Position numbers and translations under genes: made by a program. Below are positions 1 to 8,011 of a stretch of DNA of 64,000 nucleotides, piece after piece. Where the stretch lies: contig CAYNHT010000002.1 of the NCBI GenBank assembly GCA_964397485.1, positions 1 through 64,000 of the forward strand. Reading direction: 5' to 3'. The notes beneath the pieces were generated by a model, which was not told the origin of the DNA, did not search any database, and saw nothing but the letters and a program-made list of their open reading frames with translations. The DNA is from CAYNHT01 sp964397485 (GTDB lineage: Bacteria; Bacillota_I; Bacilli_A; RF39; UBA660). Within the stretch, counting starts at the first letter, position 1. Each line of letters opens with the position of its first letter.

Positions 1-1221
1 CTCAACATGATACGTATTAGCGAACATATCAACAGGTACTATTTCTTTAATCAAGTAATTTTCTTCCATTATATTAAGATCTCGAGCTAATGTCACAGGG
101 TCACAAGAAACATATATGATTTTTTGTGGTTTTGATTTAAATAAGTAATTTATAGTCTTTTTATCTAAGCCACTCCTTGGAGGATCAACAATGACAAGAT
201 CAGGTTTGAAAATAACATTATCCAATACTTTGCCTACATCACCGCACATAAAATTTATATTACTGATATTATTTAACTTCATGTTTTTAAATGCATCTTC
301 AATAGCGTGTTTATTTACTTCTATACCTAATACTTCTTTGCAATGCTTATGCAAATATAGTCCTATTGTCCCTGTACCACAATATAAATCGAGAATATTT
401 TCAGTTCCTTGTAACTGTGACAATTCTAATACAATGTCATATAATCTTTTTGCTTGCCTCGTATTAACTTGAAAGAATGAATCAGGTGATATTATAAATT
501 TAAGTTCTCCAATTTTATCTACTATGTGATCATTACCAGCGATAACTCTATAATTATCGTTTTCTTTTACGATAATAGATGTAACATCCTTATTAAGTAC
601 TTCAATAATTTTCTTTTCATCAATCTTACCAATGACATTGAAAATAACCATAGTATCTTTTTCATATTTACTACTTCTTATAACAATTTGCTTAATATTT
701 TCAAAACTAATATTTTCTTTTATTGTCAACATTATTTCATTTATACTATCATCACTAATCAAACAATAATCAACATCTATAATTTCATAACTTTTTTTCT
801 TATAAAAACCTATCTTATCATTAATTTGGAAACTAACTTTATTACGATAATTAAACTCATCATCACTCATAACTATATTACTAACACAACTGATATCTAT
901 GTTAGTGAATTTGTTCACTATTTCCTTCACTTTAGTTTCTTTATATAATAATTGGTCTTTATATTGCATATGCATTAAGTCACAACCACCACATTCTTCA
1001 AAGCAAGGACATTTAAGTTCAATTCTACTTTTACTTTTATTTATTATTTTAACTACTTGACCTTCCATATAGTTTTTTTTAATATATGTTATTTTTGTTT
1101 CTACAACTTCACCGGGTAAACTGTTAGGAATAAAAACTATCTTATTTTCTATTCTCGCAATACCTCTACCATAGTGGTCTAGACCATTTATTACAACTTC
1201 TTTATTTTCTTTTTTTATCAT
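1..1221 (-). CDS. rlmD: 23S rRNA (uracil-5-)-methyltransferase RlmD/RumA family, 3' end cut by window edge
   Basis: Reading the minus strand from 1221 gives a TRAM-type start (NGLDHYGRGIARIENK), a four-Cys iron-sulfur cluster region (CPCFEECGGCDLMHMQY), then the SAM-binding LDLYCGTGTIGL, a VDPPRSGLD motif and the catalytic VSCDP loop. This is the order of RlmD/RumA enzymes, which methylate a uracil C5 in 23S rRNA using SAM. The frame is open to base 1 and still reads the conserved DMFANTYHVE end, so only about 10-15 C-terminal codons are missing. An ATG at 1233 is also in frame; 1221 is preferred because GGTGAT lies just before it. Family sure; the exact rRNA position methylated is inferred. 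Confidence 0.93.
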   Translation of the reverse strand, partial: MIKKENKEVVINGLDHYGRGIARIENKIVFIPNSLPGEVVETKITYIKKNYMEGQVVKIINKSKSRIELKCPCFEECGGCDLMHMQYKDQLLYKETKVKEIVNKFTNIDISCVSNIVMSDDEFNYRNKVSFQINDKIGFYKKKSYEIIDVDYCLISDDSINEIMLTIKENISFENIKQIVIRSSKYEKDTMVIFNVIGKIDEKKIIEVLNKDVTSIIVKENDNYRVIAGNDHIVDKIGELKFIISPDSFFQVNTRQAKRLYDIVLELSQLQGTENILDLYCGTGTIGLYLHKHCKEVLGIEVNKHAIEDAFKNMKLNNISNINFMCGDVGKVLDNVIFKPDLVIVDPPRSGLDKKTINYLFKSKPQKIIYVSCDPVTLARDLNIMEENYLIKEIVPVDMFANTYHVE

Positions 1222-1313
1222 TGCTATCACCATTTCTAATATGCTAAAAATAACATTTTTTTATTTAATAAAATTTATAATGTTATGATATAATTATAAT
1301 AGGAGGAATTAAT

Positions 1314-1655
1314 ATGGGTTTATTTAGAAGAGAAAAAGATCTAATTTTAAAGTTAACAAATCTAGTCTTATTACTATGGTTGATAGGTTCAATAACTATT
1401 CTTTATATAAATGTTATTGATATTTTATTACCAAGACCATTAATGACTTATGATGAGTACAAGATTAGCAATTGTGTATACAACGTTGATCAAAGTGAAG
1501 AGAATTGTCAATCGCAATATAGTACCTACAAAACTTACAACAAAACTGATGTTTATAGTAAACAAAAAATTATTTTAACCTCTATTGGGAGTGTAATTAT
1601 TGTAACTGGCGCTCTGTTTGCCTTAAACAAAAATAGTAAGAAGGAGTCAAAATAA
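1314..1655 (+). CDS. Small membrane protein, tandem paralogue 1
   Basis: A 113-residue protein with a good GGAGGAATTAAT ribosome binding site. It has an N-terminal membrane segment (about residues 16-36), a polar extracellular-type loop with two Cys (NCVYNVDQSEENCQSQY), and a second membrane segment near residues 85-105, then a basic tail. The next gene overlaps its stop codon and encodes a clear relative with the same plan, so the pair arose by tandem duplication. The two loop cysteines could form a disulfide outside the membrane. No family is recognised and no function is claimed. Confidence 0.8.
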   Translation: MGLFRREKDLILKLTNLVLLLWLIGSITILYINVIDILLPRPLMTYDEYKISNCVYNVDQSEENCQSQYSTYKTYNKTDVYSKQKIILTSIGSVIIVTGALFALNKNSKKESK

Positions 1656-1993
1656 TGAATTTATTTAGTAAAGAAAGAGATTTAATCCAAAGAATCGCTA
1701 ATTTAGTTTTAATTCTATGGTTAGTAGCAGCGATTTTTGTGTTTTATAGTAGTCTTGTTAACATTGTTATTCAAAAACCGATGTTAACATTTGAAGAATA
1801 TCAAATTCAAAACTGTAGCAAATATGTTCCAAATGATGAAAGTGATGATACTGATTTTTGCGAAAAACAATATGCACAATATAAAATAAGTAACAAAGAT
1901 GATAATTATTACGACAAGAAAAGTATAGTTAACGCTCTTGGTAATGTTGTAATTGTTGGAACTTTCCTATATTTCTTAAATCGTAGAAAATAA
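1655..1993 (+). CDS. Small membrane protein, tandem paralogue 2
   Basis: This 112-residue protein starts inside the stop codon of the previous gene (TAATG), so the two are translationally coupled. The start LFSKERDLIQRIANLVLILWL mirrors LFRREKDLILKLTNLVLLLWL of its neighbour, followed by the same loop with two Cys (QNCSKYV and DFCEKQYAQY) and a second membrane segment near the C terminus. Both probably insert with two helices and may form a heteromer. A strong hairpin terminator follows. The function is unknown. Confidence 0.8.
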   Translation: MNLFSKERDLIQRIANLVLILWLVAAIFVFYSSLVNIVIQKPMLTFEEYQIQNCSKYVPNDESDDTDFCEKQYAQYKISNKDDNYYDKKSIVNALGNVVIVGTFLYFLNRRK

Positions 1994-2025
1994 AAAGATG
2001 TTTTAAAAAAGAAACATCTTTTTTA
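1992..2025. terminator. Bidirectional terminator between convergent genes
   Basis: AAAAAGATGTTT and AAACATCTTTTTT form a hairpin with A and T runs on its two sides. It sits between the small membrane protein pair (+) and the tail-anchored protein (-) and can serve both. Confidence 0.8.
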
Positions 2026-2823
2026 TTTTAGAAAATTGAAAACTACAAAACCTGTTCCTGCAATTATAATTACAAGAAGAATGAATAAAAGAATTTTTAT
2101 CAAAATATTGTTCTTTTTTAATGTTACATTAATTTCCTTTAATTCATCAAAGTCCTCATCATTAAAACTTAGACTTGATGTGTAAAATGATTTATCAATA
2201 TCATGTTTTTCTTCTGCTTCTTGATGTTTCTGCTTTTCTTCCTCTAAAATAGCTCGTATTGATTTTGAATTACCAATTAGCGTGTTTTCACTTGATTTTA
2301 ATTCATCTAAAATATTTAGACTTAATTCTTTATCTCCCAACTTATTTAGCATACTTGTACTTGTTATTGTATTAATTAACTCTTTCAACTCTTCTTCTGC
2401 TTCAAGATAATCATTATTGTTAATAGTATCTTTCAAGCTAATATTTTTTAATATATTGTATTGTGTATTTTTTAAGCTATGATATTGTGCGTCGGGATCA
2501 TTTCGCTCGTCCTTAGCTTTGTTTAAAATATCGCGAATATCATAATTTTTTTCTTCTTCTAATTGTACAGATTGCTCAACTATAGGTTGTGGTTCTTTAA
2601 CAATATGTCTACATTCTTTTTCACGTCTTGCTTCTTCCCTGTTATTAAGAAGTTCCTTTATTTTTGTTAAATCTATTTCATTGGTTTTTTCTATATTAGC
2701 AATTCCCTCTATATTGGTATACTCTGCCACATCATAAATGTTTTTATAAAGGTCTTCATTAATTTTACTCCTTTGTTTTATCTCTGTATTAGTTCTATAG
2801 TACTTTTCCATTCTACTTGGCAT
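2023..2823 (-). CDS. Tail-anchored acidic coiled protein of unknown function
   Basis: A 266-residue protein, mostly charged and predicted helical (many Glu, Lys and Asn runs), ending in one hydrophobic segment (ILIKILLFILLVIIIAGTGFVVF, about residues 240-262) with only four residues after it. This is a single C-terminal membrane anchor with a cytoplasmic body. Start: ATG after GAGGTGATAGT. It is divergent from the ferredoxin gene. No catalytic motif is seen and no family is recognised. It could be a scaffold or a division or sporulation accessory protein, but that is only a guess from shape. Confidence 0.75.
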   Translation of the reverse strand: MPSRMEKYYRTNTEIKQRSKINEDLYKNIYDVAEYTNIEGIANIEKTNEIDLTKIKELLNNREEARREKECRHIVKEPQPIVEQSVQLEEEKNYDIRDILNKAKDERNDPDAQYHSLKNTQYNILKNISLKDTINNNDYLEAEEELKELINTITSTSMLNKLGDKELSLNILDELKSSENTLIGNSKSIRAILEEEKQKHQEAEEKHDIDKSFYTSSLSFNDEDFDELKEINVTLKKNNILIKILLFILLVIIIAGTGFVVFNFLK

Positions 2824-2930
2824 ACTATCACCTCATTGTACTAATGATACCATATTTTAAAGTTTATTTAAACTATTTGCTTGCATTTTTATCTATTTTT
2901 TTTGTATAATTGTTAAAGGAGGATTATATT

Positions 2931-3131
2931 ATGAAAGTTAGAGTTAATAAAGATGCTTGTATTGGATGCGGAGCATGCCAAGCAATAGCACCAGATGTTT
3001 TTGAAATTAATGACGAAGGATATGCTGAAGTAATTGTAGAAGTTGTTCCAGAAGAACTTGAAAATGATGTAATTGATGCAATCGAAGGATGTCCTACTGC
3101 TGCAATTGAAGAAATAAAAGAAGAAAACTAA
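2931..3131 (+). CDS. Ferredoxin, single 4Fe-4S
   Basis: A 66-residue acidic protein with CIGCGACQAIAPDVF and a distal CPTAAI. The Cys pattern (CxxCxxC...CP) is that of the single-cluster [4Fe-4S] ferredoxin of Bacilli (Fer/YpfH-like), an electron carrier in the cytoplasm. The ATG at 2931 has AAAGGAGG eight bases before it; an earlier in-frame start at 2910 lies on the TATAAT promoter box and is unlikely. A bidirectional terminator follows immediately. Confidence 0.93.
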   Translation: MKVRVNKDACIGCGACQAIAPDVFEINDEGYAEVIVEVVPEELENDVIDAIEGCPTAAIEEIKEEN

Positions 3132-3164
3132 AAAGAGTTGATGTTATCTAACATTAACTCTTTT
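3131..3164. terminator. Bidirectional terminator
   Basis: AAAAGAGTTGATGTTA pairs with TAACATTAACTCTTTT around a two-base loop. It ends the ferredoxin transcript (+) and the GGDEF-EAL transcript (-), overlapping the latter's last codons. Confidence 0.85.
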
Positions 3165-4386
3165 CTATATTAATTTCCTTAGAAAAAACATATCCCCTAA
3201 TTAAACAACGTCCATCTAGTTGTTCGATAAAATCACGTTCATTTTCAGTTTCTACATTTATAAATATAGGTTTAATTTTTAAAGATAGCAGTAACAATAC
3301 TACGTGCTGTAAAACTAGTTTGATTCTTTTTTCATTCATTGCTTTTACTAACATCTGTCTATTAATAGTAACGTAGTCTATATTAACCGCAGAAATTATT
3401 GGAATGACGTATTGTTTTTCGCTAACATTAAAGTTTTCTACACAGATTTCAATCCCTATTTTCTTTAGTTCTAACAAATTCTCTATTAATCTTTTAATAG
3501 TATCACTATACTCTATCGTATTAATATTTAAACATATATTTGCAGGATTTATATTATATTTTTCTATTTTTCTTTTTAAATGTTCAATGAAATTATACTC
3601 ATAGGATAGAATAGTTTGATAATGAATATTCAAACTTATCTTTTGCTCATTACCTAAGATAGGCACAATTTTGCCGAATATCTTATTTATATTTACAATA
3701 TCGATTTTCTTTAAACGATAATTAGTTTTTAAAATTTCATATTTACCAGCATCGAAAATCGATTGACCTTCTTTATCTCTAGTGAAAATTTCACCAATAA
3801 TTTTGTTTTCACCTTTAATATCATACACATACTGTATTTGATATTTAAATGAATCAGTTTCAATTAAATCGTCTAAATATTTTATGAACTTTTCTCGGTT
3901 TTCAACACTAGTCAAAAAACGATGATTGTAATATTCAAACATTTTTTCATTTTTCTTAGCATGATACATTGTAATATCAGCCTTATAAATGGTTTCTTTC
4001 AAATCACTATCACATTTTTTTATTCCACAATTAAATTGAAAAGCAACCGGAATTTCACCTTTATTATAATAGTCAATAATATTGTTATGTATATTTTTTA
4101 TCTTTTCTTCTATAATTTCTGGCTCATGATTCGTTATAATAATAAATTCATCACCACTTCTTCTGGCTAATAATGAATTTTTAAAATAAGATTTAACTAA
4201 ATCTGAGAAAATCGTAATACACGAATCACCCACTGCATGTCCAAAATTATCATTTATGTATTTTAAATGTCGAAAATCAATTGCAATTGTATAAGTATTA
4301 TCATTCGAACTTATATATTGATTATAATTTTCTAATAAGTAAAGCATATTATTTAACCCCGTTAAATTATCAAGGTATTCTTTCAC
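3154..4386 (-). CDS. GGDEF-EAL protein with degenerate EAL domain
   Basis: A 410-residue protein without N-terminal sensor or membrane segment. Residues 1-150 form a GGDEF fold: DxLTGLxN start, IDFRHLKYINDNFGHAVGD, and the active-site loop RRSGDEF (77-81), an S for the first G. Residues 165-405 form an EAL-like domain in which the signature EAL is EIF (GEIFTR) and the usual metal-binding Asn/Glu motifs (NLSP, EITE) are replaced by NIHYQ and INTIEYS. The EAL half is therefore probably catalytically dead and may only bind c-di-GMP. The cyclase half might still work, since SGDEF is a tolerated variant. The start is GTG after GGAGTGACACA, nearly adjacent to rluB. Confidence 0.85.
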   Translation of the reverse strand: MKEYLDNLTGLNNMLYLLENYNQYISSNDNTYTIAIDFRHLKYINDNFGHAVGDSCITIFSDLVKSYFKNSLLARRSGDEFIIITNHEPEIIEEKIKNIHNNIIDYYNKGEIPVAFQFNCGIKKCDSDLKETIYKADITMYHAKKNEKMFEYYNHRFLTSVENREKFIKYLDDLIETDSFKYQIQYVYDIKGENKIIGEIFTRDKEGQSIFDAGKYEILKTNYRLKKIDIVNINKIFGKIVPILGNEQKISLNIHYQTILSYEYNFIEHLKRKIEKYNINPANICLNINTIEYSDTIKRLIENLLELKKIGIEICVENFNVSEKQYVIPIISAVNIDYVTINRQMLVKAMNEKRIKLVLQHVVLLLLSLKIKPIFINVETENERDFIEQLDGRCLIRGYVFSKEINIEKS

Positions 4387-4390
4387 TGTG

Positions 4391-5119
4391 TCACTCCTTT
4401 TCGTTTACTACAGCTTCATTATATAATTTCTTTACTTCCTTTGGATTTAAATATCGATAATCGCCGGCATTTAATCCCTTTAAATTAAGAAAGGACACTC
4501 TTTCTCTTTTTAATTTTACGACTTCACAACCAACTGCTTCAAACATCTTTTTAACCTGATGGTTTTTTCCCTCATGAATTGTTAGTTCCACAATTGACAG
4601 TTCTTTTTTCTTATCTTGTTTGCGCAATTTAACTTTTGCTTTAGATGTTTTCACATTACCTATCATCACACCATCTGCTAATTGTTTGATAGTTTTACCA
4701 TCAATCATTCCTTTTACTTTAGCAATATAAACTTTATCAATTTTGTTTCTGGGATGCATTAGCATATTAGCAAAATCTCCATCATTCGTAAGTAGCAACA
4801 AACCAGTTGTATCATAATCAAGACGACCTACTGGATAAATCCTCTTATCCGTTTCTATTAAGTCTATAACTGTTTTACGATGTTTATCATCACTTGTTGT
4901 CGTTACTACACCTCTTGGTTTATAAAGCAGAATATATTCTTTATCTTCTTTACCCAAAATTTGTCCTTCAATTTCAATTGTATCTTTAGGGCTCGCTTTA
5001 ACCCCTAACTCGTTAACCAATTGACCATTAACAAATACTTTGCCTTTAGAAATTAACTCTTCTGCTTTTCTTCTTGAGCAATAACCACTATTAGCAATAA
5101 CTTTTTGCAGTCGTTCCAT
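4391..5119 (-). CDS. rluB: Pseudouridine synthase RluB family
   Basis: A 242-residue protein with an N-terminal S4 RNA-binding domain (MERLQKVIANSGYCSRRKAEELI) and a RsuA/RluB catalytic domain with YPVGRLDYDTTGLLLLTNDG, where the Asp of GRLDYDT is the catalytic residue, then GKNHQVKKMFEAVG. It isomerises a uridine in 23S rRNA (helix 89-90 region in the characterised RluB). It follows spmB on the same strand, matching the dacB-spmA-spmB-ypuL order of Bacillus subtilis. Length and motifs are complete. Confidence 0.93.
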   Translation of the reverse strand: MERLQKVIANSGYCSRRKAEELISKGKVFVNGQLVNELGVKASPKDTIEIEGQILGKEDKEYILLYKPRGVVTTTSDDKHRKTVIDLIETDKRIYPVGRLDYDTTGLLLLTNDGDFANMLMHPRNKIDKVYIAKVKGMIDGKTIKQLADGVMIGNVKTSKAKVKLRKQDKKKELSIVELTIHEGKNHQVKKMFEAVGCEVVKLKRERVSFLNLKGLNAGDYRYLNPKEVKKLYNEAVVNEKE

Positions 5120-5149
5120 AATATCACCTATGTGTATTATACAATAGAG

Positions 5150-5674
5150 TTATGTAAAAAACAAGCCTACTATTACAATACCTGAAATAATTCCGATTAA
5201 ATCGACTAATAATCCCACCCATAGAGCATGTCGTATCTTTTTTATCCCAACACTTCCAAAATAAAGTGTCAACACATAAAACGTTGTTTCTGTTGACCCT
5301 TGAATCACCGACCCTATTCTACCTATTAAACTATCAGGTCCATAAGTTTCTAGCAAATTGTTCAATATCGCCAGGGTTGAACCTCCTGATATAGGTCTCA
5401 TAATTGCCATTGGTACGATTTCTAGCGGCACTTTAAGGTACGAAAAAAGTGGGGCCATACCATTTAAAAGAACGCTTAATATATCACTTTTTAAAAATAT
5501 ATTTATCCCCAATAACATTCCTAACAAGCATGGAAAAAGAGTTAATATCATTTCAAAACTTTCTTTAGCTCCATCAACAAAGACATCATAAACATTTACT
5601 TTTTTTATTATGCCATAAACTATAATAGTTAATACCATTAATGGAATAATTAAACTTGAAATTAAATTAAACAA
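5150..5674 (-). CDS. spmB: Spore maturation protein B
   Basis: A 174-residue hydrophobic protein with about five membrane segments and the nucleoside-recognition (Gate) type motif MRPISGGSTLAILNNLLETYGPDSLIGRIGSVIQGSTETTFYVLTLYFGSVG. In Bacillus SpmA and SpmB are needed for full dehydration of the spore core. The gene lies four bases after spmA, so the two are cotranscribed. Confidence 0.94.
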   Translation of the reverse strand: MFNLISSLIIPLMVLTIIVYGIIKKVNVYDVFVDGAKESFEMILTLFPCLLGMLLGINIFLKSDILSVLLNGMAPLFSYLKVPLEIVPMAIMRPISGGSTLAILNNLLETYGPDSLIGRIGSVIQGSTETTFYVLTLYFGSVGIKKIRHALWVGLLVDLIGIISGIVIVGLFFT

Positions 5675-5678
5675 AGTA

Positions 5679-6254
5679 TCACCTTCTTTTTGCTATTAAA
5701 CGATCAATAATTATTGCACTTATTGTTGATATAGTTGTAGCAATAATGCACGCTAAAACTATTTCTGTTGGATTTGAACTCCCATACATCATTCGTAATG
5801 AAATAACAGTAGTTGGAATCAATGTAACTCCACTTGTATTAATAATTAAAAAAGTAATCATGCTTCTTGAGGCTGTATCTTTCTTTTTATTTATTGATTG
5901 TAGAGATTTCATTGCTTTTAGTCCAAAAGGTGTTGCAGCATTACCTAAACCAAACATATTAACTACTATGTTTGATGCTATAAAGCTAAGAGATTCATGA
6001 CCCTTAGGAATTTCAGGAAATAATTTACCGAGAAATGGTGATATGGAATTTGAAATTTTGCTCAATAACCCAGCTTCTTTTGCTACATTCATGATACCTA
6101 ACCATAGTGCCATTACAGGAAATATTTTTATTACCATATCTAAACTACTTTTAGTACTATTTAAAATTTCGTTATTTATTAAATCTACTTTACCGGTTAT
6201 AAGGCAAAAAACAATCCCTATAATAATAAAGAAACCCCATATTTTATTTACCAT
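5679..6254 (-). CDS. spmA: Spore maturation protein A
   Basis: A 191-residue membrane protein with a Gate domain: KIFPVMALWLGIMNVAKEAGLL, then NIVVNMFGLGNAATPFGLKAM and INTSGVTLIPTTVISLR. It is the usual partner of SpmB in spore core dehydration and heat resistance. Its start overlaps the end of the D,D-carboxypeptidase gene by seven bases, which indicates translational coupling in a dacB-spmA-spmB operon. Confidence 0.94.
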   Translation of the reverse strand: MVNKIWGFFIIIGIVFCLITGKVDLINNEILNSTKSSLDMVIKIFPVMALWLGIMNVAKEAGLLSKISNSISPFLGKLFPEIPKGHESLSFIASNIVVNMFGLGNAATPFGLKAMKSLQSINKKKDTASRSMITFLIINTSGVTLIPTTVISLRMMYGSSNPTEIVLACIIATTISTISAIIIDRLIAKRR

Positions 6255-7336
6255 AGGTTTTTAATCCAATCAAAAAACCTTTTAAATATCCCCTTCTTTT
6301 CAGTTGTTTTTTTCTCTTTCACATAAATTATCTCTTCGTGTACTTTTTTTTCTCCAATCATTACTTTAACTATTCCAACCTTTTCATCGTTACTAAAAAA
6401 GCGTTTTTTTTCAATTTCAAACTTTAATAATATTGTATCCTTTTCATAACTACTTAATGGATAACTAAAGTTATTTTTTACATATAACTCATGATCTTTA
6501 TAATAATTTTCATCATAAATATTTATTATTCCCTTTTTCAAAATATCATATCTACTATAAGCTTGATATGCTTCTTCATATAAAGAAACATGTTCATTAA
6601 AATCGTTACCGTTATTTAATGTGACAACAACTAAATTTAAATTATCTTTAGTAGCAGTTGAAACTAACGTTCTTTTAGCAACTTCAGTAAAACCTGTTTT
6701 CCCACCAGTTGTATACTTATACATATTTAATAATTTATTTTTATTTGTCCAAACATAAGTGTTCATATTTGTTTTAACTGTATGACTTTTAGTACTAACT
6801 ATTTCTTTATAAATAGCACTTTTCATAGCATAACTAGTTAAAATAGCCATATCATAAGCTGTTGAATAGTTAGCTTTTTCATTATCAAGGCCACTAGGAT
6901 TATTAAAAGTAGTATTTTTCATTCCGATTTCCTTAGCTTTTCTATTCATTTGTGTAACAAAATCTTCTACACTACCGCTTACATAATTAGCAATAGCAAT
7001 AGCCGCATCATTTCCACTTCTAAGCATTAATCCATATAATAAATTTCTCAAAGACATTTTTTCTCCAACTTTTATATAAATAGCAGAACCATAGGCTTTT
7101 AAAATTTCTTCACCCATTTCTACTTCGTCATCTAATTTATTAGATTCAATAGCAACAACAGCAGTCATTATTTTACTTATACTAGCAACACTTCTAATAG
7201 TATGAACATCTTTTGCGTATAGCACACGACCACTATCCTGGTCCATTAAAATAGTGCATTGGCCTACACTATCAAATCCATTTACATTAATAGGAATAAG
7301 TACCAACATAACTAAGAATGTTATTATCTTTTTCAT
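6248..7336 (-). CDS. dacB: D-alanyl-D-alanine carboxypeptidase, DacB/PBP5*-like
   Basis: A 362-residue secreted peptidase of the S11 family. It has a signal peptide (residues 1-20), the SxxK motif SISK with the nucleophilic Ser, the SGN motif in LMLRSGNDAAIAIA, and KTG in TTGGKTGFTEVAKR. A C-terminal domain ends in an amphipathic stretch (KRFFDWIKNLW), the usual membrane tether. Its place ahead of spmA-spmB matches the sporulation-specific dacB, which trims cross-links in spore cortex peptidoglycan. A vegetative DacA role cannot be excluded from motifs alone. Confidence 0.93.
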   Translation of the reverse strand: MKKIITFLVMLVLIPINVNGFDSVGQCTILMDQDSGRVLYAKDVHTIRSVASISKIMTAVVAIESNKLDDEVEMGEEILKAYGSAIYIKVGEKMSLRNLLYGLMLRSGNDAAIAIANYVSGSVEDFVTQMNRKAKEIGMKNTTFNNPSGLDNEKANYSTAYDMAILTSYAMKSAIYKEIVSTKSHTVKTNMNTYVWTNKNKLLNMYKYTTGGKTGFTEVAKRTLVSTATKDNLNLVVVTLNNGNDFNEHVSLYEEAYQAYSRYDILKKGIINIYDENYYKDHELYVKNNFSYPLSSYEKDTILLKFEIEKKRFFSNDEKVGIVKVMIGEKKVHEEIIYVKEKKTTEKKGIFKRFFDWIKNLW

Positions 7337-7359
7337 TAAATCACCTATAAAATGATATG

Positions 7360-7382
7360 AAAAAAAGGACTTGTTTAGTCCT
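7360..7382 (-). terminator. Terminator overlapping the lipoprotein stop codon
   Basis: On the minus strand AGGACT-AAACA-AGTCCT is followed by seven T. The stem starts in the stop codon of the lipoprotein gene, so its transcript ends just before dacB. Confidence 0.75.
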
Positions 7383-7926
7383 AATATACATACATTCCAT
7401 TAATTTTATCTTGCTCTGTTTCAGTAAGAGGATTAAGTTGCCACTTACCATCTACTTTGTTTAAAGTTAAATACAATGTATATTTAACAGTCTCATTTGC
7501 ATCCTTTAATCTTCCCAACTGATAGTCAATAAATTGTCCTGTATCATAACCTTCATCAGTATAATTAAATTCATCAGGATTTTGTTCTAAATATAAATTT
7601 GTTTCTGACATAATCCTAGAAAAATCTGTAACCTCAATTTCTACCGTAACAGTAGCCATATCACCATCAACAGTTTCCTCTTTTACATTGTATTTTAAAT
7701 CTTGGTAATGACTTTTCATTACATCTCGATATGAATCGCGTTGTTCTGTATTAAATCTTTCTTCTTCGGCTATGACATTATCTAAATCAGAAAGAACATC
7801 ATTATCTAAAGTTTGATACTTATTAAGAAATACTTCAACTTGTTTAGTTGGGGTATTTGTCATTACACTTAAATCACATCCAGATAATAGCAAAACAATT
7901 CCCAACAATATTAACAATTTTTTCAT
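7381..7926 (-). CDS. Lipoprotein, unknown
   Basis: A 181-residue protein with a type II signal peptide and lipobox (LLLSGC, Cys at about residue 17). The mature part is acidic and ends with a KVDGKWQLNPLTE strand pair that resembles the closing part of NTF2-like or DUF4878-type lipoprotein domains. It sits between asnS and dacB with its own terminator. It is probably anchored on the outer face of the membrane; no function can be given. Confidence 0.8.
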   Translation of the reverse strand: MKKLLILLGIVLLLSGCDLSVMTNTPTKQVEVFLNKYQTLDNDVLSDLDNVIAEEERFNTEQRDSYRDVMKSHYQDLKYNVKEETVDGDMATVTVEIEVTDFSRIMSETNLYLEQNPDEFNYTDEGYDTGQFIDYQLGRLKDANETVKYTLYLTLNKVDGKWQLNPLTETEQDKINGMYVY

Positions 7927-7973
7927 ATAATTCCTCCTTGTTAATATTGTGAATAAAATTTTTGCAAATATAC

Positions 7974-8006
7974 AAAAAAGATAGTTTTTTAACTAACTAT
8001 CTTTTT
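7974..8006 (-). terminator. asnS terminator
   Basis: On the minus strand AAAAAGATAGTT and AACTATCTTTTTT form a hairpin with a T run a few bases after the asnS stop. Confidence 0.8.
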
Positions 8007-8011
8007 AATTA

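Noticed and set aside
191..948. Open frames on the plus strand at 191-472 and 526-948
   Set aside because: They are antisense to the rRNA methyltransferase, have no ribosome binding sites, and are rich in the Ile/Leu/Phe/Asn expected from reversed AT-rich codons.
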